A program made the translations under genes and the position numbers. A stretch of DNA of 64,000 nt from Simmondsia chinensis. Taxonomy: Eukaryota > Streptophyta > Magnoliopsida > Caryophyllales > Simmondsiaceae. The stretch spans positions 36,223,938 to 36,287,937 of the forward strand of contig JAGTTD010000001.1 in assembly GCA_018398585.1 (NCBI GenBank). Direction: 5' to 3'. The notes under the pieces were generated by a model, which did not search any database, was not told where the DNA came from, and saw only the letters and a list, made by a program, of their open reading frames with translations. Below, piece after piece: positions 58,005 through 64,000 of this stretch (position 1 is its first letter; every line of letters starts with the position of its first letter).

Positions 58005-59055
58005 TGTAAGACCTGTGACACTCCGGACCGGGGCACAGGTGTGTGCCTTGCGCCTGTGCCGTGTCAGATGGGCTGCCAAAGATTGGCATCATGTGGACAA
58101 GGTGAGCACTCAGGTAAGGGTGCATTAGGCCTCCGCGGACCTAGGCCTAGGTGATGAACTAAGTGGGAACCGAGACGGACGCGTACCCAAGGCACGGCCC
58201 AGGACAGTGTCATGACAAGGGCCTGGCACTGCCCCAAACAGTGTCGCGACAAGGGCCTGCACGGCCCCAGACAGTGTCGTGACATGGGCCTGGCACGGCC
58301 CCAGATAGTGTCGTGACAAGGGCCTGGCACGGCCCCAGATAGTGTCGTGACAAGGATCAGGGCACGACACTGGGCCGGCCCAAGGTTGCGAACGGGTAAG
58401 CTATTGGCACAGCCCAGACAGTGTCATGACAAGGACCAGGGCACGGCACTGGGCCGGCCCAAGGTTGCGAACGGGTAAGCGATAAGCACAGGCCCAGTGC
58501 AGGGCACTGGCCCGGCCTGGAAATGCGCAGGCCCAATAAGGCACAATTAAGCCCGGCCTTGAAAGAGGATAAAAGGAGCACGTGATACATGTGGAGGACG
58601 GTTACCAAAGGAAAAGAAGTGGGAATAACCTTTGATCGGTTCAAACAAAGAAAAGAGAGGGGAAAAGGAAGAGTGGGCTTGAACATGGAGGTAACCGCCG
58701 GTTTAAAAGTGGCACCTAAATTAATAGAGCATGTGCATTGACCAAGCTTGACCATAACCGCCCAGGCATTCATGGAGAACATGGGACACGGCTTGAAGGA
58801 AGAGGGAAAAAAGGCGGGAACGGTTTACCCATGACCTTGGGGTTGTCAAGGTCTATAAATATGTGTAATTTGTATTCATTTTGGCATCTTGTAATCTCAG
58901 AAATTAATCAATGAAAATGGCCCTTGGTTTCGTGTGAAAAATTGTCCCTCATATTTCCTTTTGAGTTCTCTTGTGCTTGTTACTTTTTACTTGATTTTTG
59001 GCTGGGTGAGTAAACCTCACCGCCCTCACAACTAGTCCATAAAATAGCTATGACA
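58005..59055 (+). repeat. 5' LTR of chromovirus
   Basis: 1,051 bp. A ~34 bp unit (GACAAGGGCCTGGCACGG plus CCCCAGATAGTGTC) repeats about five times at 58,203-58,352, and a longer unit with GGGCCGGCCCAAGGTTGCGA occurs twice. TATA-like TATAAATATGTG at 58,853. Confidence 0.93.
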
Positions 59056-59083
59056 ATTGTGGTATCAGAGCCAGGATACGTGA

Positions 59084-60233
59084 ATGATGGCTGGAGATCC
59101 GAATGAGCCTTTGAAGAAACTCAAGGGTAGTGAACGTATTGCTAGATTAGAGGAAATCATGGGAACCGAAGTGGAAGATGGTGGTGATCCTCCTCTTGGA
59201 ACAATTTTCGGTAACATTAAAATGCTTTCAAATGACATTCAAACTCTAAAAGAAATAATGAGCAATTTACTTGAGGCCCATAGGACACCGTCCCCAACAC
59301 CTCCTGCGCCACCCAATGTATACCGTATGGCAAATTCTACTACAGGTGGGAACTCAAATATGAGAACCTCAAACGAGACCCTTAATCCTACCATAGAGTC
59401 CCTTCAAAACGAAATTTCCGTGTTAAGGAGAGCCATTGACACCGGTTCTCAAAGCCTAGAAAAGAGGAATTAAAGTCCCCACACCGAGATCCTATGAAGG
59501 AGAACGTAGTGCCCGGACCCTTGAGAATTTTCTGTGGGACATGGAGCAGTACTTTAATGCCACCCGAGTAAGAGAGGAAGACAAGGTCGTGATTGCTTCC
59601 ATGCACCTTAGTGGTGACGCAAAATTATGGTGGAGCGCCCGAGTGTCCGAAGATCGTGCTGCTGGCCGTCCCATGATCAACATGTGGGAAGTACTAAAGA
59701 AAGAGTTGCAGAGTCAATTCTTACCCTTGAACACCTCTTGGATGGCACGAGAAGCGTTGAAGAAGCTTAGGCAAACCGGTTCTGTCCGTGAGTATGTTAA
59801 GTCATTTTCATCTTTGTTACTAGACATAAATGACATGACCGAAGAAGATAAATTGTTTAACTTTGTAACAAGCCTCAAACCGTGGGCCCAAATTGAGATG
59901 CGGAGGCAACGAGTCCCTAACCTTGCCACTGCAATCGTTGTGGCTGACGGTTTGGTGGACCTAAAACCGAATGGAAATAGAGACAAGGGAAAACAGTCCG
60001 CTTCATTTAAAAAGAGAAAGAGGGAGTATAAGCCTAATTGGAACAGGAGCAACAAAACTAAGCCTCCTCAAGCGGGGCCTTCCAAGGCCACGTTTAAGAA
60101 AAATGCACCGGTCCCTAAAAAGACAAAAACATGGGTGACTTGCTTTATATGTGATCGACCTCATTATGCAAGAGAATGCCCAAAGAAGCAACATTTAAAT
60201 GCTTTAAGTGAGGAAGTACAAGAAGAGGACTAA
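59084..60233 (+). pseudogene. Chromovirus gag, one frameshift
   Basis: Two open parts: 59,084-59,473 (MMAGDPNEPLKKLKGSERIA to SLEKRN) and from about 59,475 to 60,233. The second has the retrotransposon gag fold (ENFLWDMEQYFNATRV, LSGDAKLWWSARV, NFVTSLKPWAQIEMRRQR), a Lys-rich linker and a zinc knuckle CFICDRPHYARECPKK (C-X2-C-X3-H-X4-C). A single small indel near 59,470 separates them. Confidence 0.88.
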
Positions 60234-60236
60234 CAA

Positions 60237-60725
60237 ATGCAAAGTGATGAATTTAGGGCAACCTTCTTGAGGTTGCTCAATGCCATTAGTCATGACACAC
60301 CTTCATTGGAGGGGTTGATGTATTTTTGTGTATGTGTGAATGGGAAACCTATAGTTGCTATGGCTAATACTGGGGCTTCCCATAACTTTTTGAACTCAAA
60401 ATCTGCCCAAAAATTGAAATTGAATCTAGTCTCTTTCGATACTGGGTTAAAAGCTGTAAATTCCAGCACAATAGCAACTAAAGGTAGGACCCCTAATGTA
60501 ATGCTAAAAGTGGGAGATTGGGCGGGAAAGACGGACTTTACAGTAGTGGACATAGACGACTTCGAATTGATCCTAGGTAATGAGTTTTTCGGGACAGCCA
60601 AGGCCTCAGTTACCCCACACCTACGAGGAATGATGATAAGTGACCCAACCAAACCTTGCTTTGTCAAGGCATGGTCCACTACTATGAATCCACTAAGACC
60701 ATTTCAGACCCTATCCGCAATGTAA
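60237..60725 (+). pseudogene. Chromovirus protease, catalytic Asp lost
   Basis: Reads VAMANTGASHNFLNSKSAQK where the family has D-T-G-A: the catalytic aspartate is asparagine (AAT). Rest of the fold is normal (VVDIDDFELILGNEFF). Ends in TAA at 60,723, then a frame-shifted link to RT. Confidence 0.88.
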
Positions 60726-61625
60726 CTTAAGAAAGGATTTAAGACAGGACTCCCCACTTTTGTGGCAACCTTAGTTGAGATCAAACCTGGGAAGGAGGTA
60801 GAGGTGCCGGACTTGATTGCAGATGTGTTGGACGAATGTATGGGATGGGCCCTGCGGAGCTTGCGGAGCTCCGTTGGCAGCTTGGGGAGTTACTTGATGC
60901 AGGTTTTATCCGGCCTTCAAAGGCACCATATGGGGCACCAGTGTTGTTCCAAAAGAAGCAGGCTGGATCCTTACATATGTCCGTGGACTACCGGGCCCTG
61001 AACAAAGTGACCATGAGAAACAACTACCCGATTCCTTGTGTTGATGATTTATTTAACAGGTTGTCCAAGGCTAAGTACTTCATAAAGTTGGACCTGCGCT
61101 CGAGTTATTGGCAGGTTCGGATTGCGGAAGGGGATGAGCCTAAGACCACTTGTGTAACTCGTTATGGGTCCTTTGAGTTTCGTGTAATGCCGTTTGGGCT
61201 TACTAATGCCCTGGCTACTTTTTGTAATCTAATAAATGATGTCCTTTATGATTATCTTGATCGTTTTGTTGTGGTTTATTTGGATGATATTGTTGTATAC
61301 TCAAAAACTTTAGAAAAGCATGTAAATCACTTAAGAAAAGTGCTAGAAAAGCTTAAGGAACATGAACTCTATGTGAAAAAAGAAAATGCGAGTTTGAGCA
61401 AACCGAGATTATGGTCCTTGGGCATAAAATCAGCCAATGGCATGTAAAGATGGATGAAGCCAAGGTCAAGGCAATCTTGGATATTCCCACACCCAAGAAT
61501 GTATCGGAGTTGAGATCATTTTTAGGATTAGCCAATTACTATAGAAAAGGTCTCACCCGTAACAGATTTGTTGAAAAAGGATACCGTGTGGTCGTGATCC
61601 GAACCTTGCCAAGAAGCCTTTAGAG
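60726..61625 (+). pseudogene. Chromovirus reverse transcriptase
   Basis: RT body open at 60,836-61,447: [72 protein letters not shown] and the box [12 protein letters not shown], so the catalytic residues are intact. A frameshift near 61,410 leads to [20 protein letters not shown] and [15 protein letters not shown] short deletion at about 61,548 and a stop separate it from RNase H. Confidence 0.9.
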
Positions 61626-61639
61626 CCCTTAAGAGCGCA

Positions 61640-62137
61640 GTGTCAATGGAACCAGTCTTGAAGTTGCCGTGCTTTGACAGACCCTTTGAACTTCACACGG
61701 ACGCTTTGGGCCGTGCTATTGGTGGAGTGCTTGTCCAGGATGGGCATCCGGTTGCCTTTGAGAGTAGGAAGCTAAAAGAACATGAGGAACAATATTCCAC
61801 ACATAAAAAAGAAATGCTCGCTGTAATACATTGTTTACGTGTATGGAGGCACTATCTTTTGGGAGTGAAATTTGTAGTTCGCACCGATAATATTGCGAAC
61901 ACCTATTTCAAGTCACAAAAGAAGTTGTCTTCTAAACAAGCCCATTGGCAAGATTTTGTAAAGGAATATAATTTTGTATGGGAGCATAAACAGGGAAGGC
62001 ACAATGTGGTTCTGGATGCCCTAAGTCGCAAGACCCTAGAGCTTGTCGCAGCTTTGTCACGAGTTGAGACGGACTTCACTGGACGTGTCAAGGAGGCAGC
62101 CCGATCTGACCCTATGTACCGGCGGATAAAACAATAG
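61640..62137 (+). CDS. Chromovirus RNase H segment (open part of a broken pol)
   Basis: LPCFDRPFELHTDALGRAIG (first Asp), GHPVAFESRKLKEHEEQYST, HKKEMLAVIHCLRVWRHYLL, FVVRTDNIANTYF and QGRHNVVLDALSRK (last Asp): a complete Ty3-type RNase H without interruption. It would not be translated as a unit given the upstream breaks. Confidence 0.85.
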   Translation: MSMEPVLKLPCFDRPFELHTDALGRAIGGVLVQDGHPVAFESRKLKEHEEQYSTHKKEMLAVIHCLRVWRHYLLGVKFVVRTDNIANTYFKSQKKLSSKQAHWQDFVKEYNFVWEHKQGRHNVVLDALSRKTLELVAALSRVETDFTGRVKEAARSDPMYRRIKQ

Positions 62138-62140
62138 GTA

Positions 62141-63559
62141 TTGAGTGGTGAAGTGCACAGGTACTGGATTGATGATGACTTGATCTTTGCGCAGGGAGCA
62201 CGTTTGTATCTTCCTGCAGGTAAAATCCGGGTAGAGCTACTAAGAGAATGTCATGATGCAAAGTGGGTCGGACACCTGGGACGTGAAAGGACCCAAGCCT
62301 TGCTAGAACGCAGCTATTATTGGCCAAAGATGGGGCACGAGATTGAAGCCTACGTCAAGTCATGCATTGTTTGCCAACAAGACAAGCTTGAGCGGAGGAA
62401 GGAAGCTGGACTCCTACAACCACTACCAGTACCAGAAAAGCCATGAAAGTCTTTGTCAATGGATTTTATTTCTAGTTTTCCTTGTGTTGAGGGACAAAAA
62501 TCTGTAATGGTTGTAGTAGATAGGTTTTCTAAGTATGCTATTTTTATGGCAGCCCCAAACACTTGTCTGGCGGACCAAGCTGCCCAACTTTTTTAAAAAA
62601 ACGTGGTTAAGTATTTCGGTCTACCTGAGGACATTGTAAGTGACCAAGATTTTAGATTCACGGGTCAGTTTTGGACACCGTTGTTTGACTTGATGGGGTC
62701 TCAATTAAAGTTTTCTACGGCAAACCATCCTCAAACGGACGAGCAAATGGAAAGGGTAAATGCCTTGTTGGAGGAATACCAAAGGCATTACGTGACCACG
62801 TCCCAAAGAAATTGCGTGGAGCTCATGGACACTGCTTAATTTTGTTATAACTTGCATAAGAGTAGTGCCACGGGCTTCAGTCCATTTGAGTTAGCCATGG
62901 GCTTGCAGCCTCTTACTTCACACGAAATTGTGAAAGAAAGTGGGGGAAGGTGCCCGGCGGCACAACGATTTGCATTGGATAAGCAAGAGCTCCTTGACAT
63001 GGCGAAGGACAGCCTTGACAAGGCAGCTAGACGAATGAAAAAGTATGCGGACAAAAAGAGGAGACCCTTAGAATTTAAAGTAGGGGATAAAGTAATGCTC
63101 AAACTAATGCCCCAAATATGGAAAAAGATAAATAGCAAAACAGTACATCGTAGCTTAGTGCTTAAATATGACGGACCCTTTGAAATTATCAAAAAGGTTG
63201 GACCCGTTGCTTATCGTTTGGATTTACCACAGAGGCTAAAGGTGCACCCAACTTTTCATGTTAGTTTTCTTAAGCCTCATATTGAGGACCAAACGGGTGC
63301 ACACTTGAAGCAAAGAAGGGCACCGCCCACCATTCGGAAGCAATTTTCCAAGGAAGTGGAAAGAGTCCTTGACCACCGGGTATTTGGTCAAAGTGAAAAG
63401 AACAGGAGACGAGACTTCCTGGCTCTTTGGAAAGGCGCTCCTCTAACAGAGACTACGTGGGAATGTGACGTACCTTTGTGGCAATTTGAGGACAAAGCTG
63501 CGGAGTACTTTAATTCCCTTCCGAGGACGTCAGGTATTTCAGGTGGGGGAGGTTTGTAA
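62141..63559 (+). pseudogene. Chromovirus integrase with chromodomain, three stops
   Basis: Zinc-binding HDAKWVGHLGRERTQ with CIVCQQDK, then after a TGA (62,444) SLSMDFISSFPCVEGQ (first D). After a TAA in the run of A at about 62,594 come LPEDIVSDQDFRFTG (second D) and NHPQTDEQMERVNALLEEY (E). A TAA at 62,837 precedes HKSSATGFSPFELAMGLQPL. The C-terminus is open from 62,852 to 63,559: FKVGDKVMLKL, HPTFHVSFLKPHIED and a chromodomain (VERVLDHRVFGQSE, FLALWKGAPLTETTWE). All three stops look like single-base changes. Confidence 0.9.
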
Positions 63560-64000
63560 GACCTATGACACTCCGGACCGAGGCATAGGTGTGCGCCTTG
63601 TGCCTGTGCCGTGTCAGATGGGCTGCCAAAGATTAGCATCATGTGGACAAGGTGCGCACTCAGGTAAGGGTGCATTAGGCCTCCACAGACCTAGGCCTAA
63701 GTGATGGACTAAGTGGGAACCGAGATGGACGCGGACCCGAGACAAGGGCTTGGCACGGCCCCAAACAGTGTCATGACATGGGCCTGGCATGGCCCCAGGC
63801 AGTGTGGTGACAAGGGCCTGGCACGACCCCAGACAGTGACATGACATGGGCCTGGCGCGGCCCAGACAGTGTCACGACCAGGACCAGGGCACGGTACTAG
63901 GCCGGCCCAAGGTTGCGAGTGGGTAAGCGATAGGCACGGGCCCAGTGCAGGGCACTGGCCCGGCCCGAAAATGCATAGGCCCAATTAAGCCCGGCCTTGA
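63555..64000 (+). repeat. 3' LTR of chromovirus, partial
   Basis: First 446 bp of the LTR, starting TGTAAGACC. The ~34 bp units number about four here. Compared with the 5' LTR there are many substitutions and length changes, so the insertion is not very recent. Confidence 0.93.

Larger units (their letters stand above)
58005..64000 (+). mobile_element. Ty3/gypsy chromovirus, window-truncated
   Basis: 5' LTR TGTAAGACC...CTATGACA (58,005-59,055), primer site TGGTATCAGAGCCAGGA at 59,060, gag, protease, RT, RNase H, integrase with a C-terminal chromodomain, purine tract CAGGTGGGGGAGG, and the start of the 3' LTR at 63,555. Several inactivating changes. Target duplication cannot be checked because the right end is outside the window; the left flank is CAGGA. 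Confidence 0.93.

Noticed and set aside
58064..58782. Long Pro/Cys/His-rich minus-strand frames
   Set aside because: Produced by the ~34 bp tandem units of the LTR; the same artefact appears at 63,614-63,984 in the other LTR.

Overview
This window is nuclear DNA from a flowering plant, most likely a eudicot. Two host genes with plant-type exons support this: PSBS (photosystem II 22 kDa protein, with a transit peptide) and a peroxisomal acyl-activating enzyme ending in SKL. They sit among Ty1/copia and Ty3/gypsy LTR retrotransposons, RTE and L1-type LINEs, SINEs and hAT-like MITEs. I cannot name the species.

Layout. 1-13,766: one satellite array built from a ~58 bp body and an optional 24 bp palindromic head, organised into a ~6.53 kb super-repeat. 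13,767-16,148: 3' half of a decayed copia element (plus strand) that abuts the satellite inside its reverse transcriptase. 16,499-22,179: decayed Ty3/gypsy element (minus; duplicated target TTTCT) carrying a poly(A) retroposon. 23,471-30,034: copia element (minus; duplicated target CTTAA) carrying a solo LTR. 30,438-34,289: PSBS, four exons, plus strand. 34,290-39,630: foldback-like repeats, an L1-type ORF1-only pseudogene and two nested hAT-like elements. 39,635-48,285: second copia family (minus), broken by a remnant of the first copia family, which itself holds an RTE LINE and a 5S rRNA-derived scrap. 49,746-57,802: acyl-activating enzyme gene (minus), two exons separated by a 6.4 kb intron that holds MITEs, SINEs and two RTE LINEs. 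58,005-64,000: Ty3/gypsy chromovirus (plus), with its 3' LTR cut by the window end.

The host genes are unrelated in pathway: PSBS acts in photoprotection (NPQ) in the thylakoid, and the ligase activates a carboxylic acid with CoA in the peroxisome. Each has an LTR retrotransposon very close upstream: 403 bp from the PSBS start codon and about 200 bp from the ligase start codon, both transcribed away from the gene. No complete, intact retroelement is present. The best-preserved element ORF is the RTE reverse transcriptase inside the ligase intron.

The least explained sequence is the satellite. Its modular build, its compound palindromes and its recent kilobase-scale duplication are the main novelty candidates. 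All calls come from reading the sequence and remembered family features; no database search was run.
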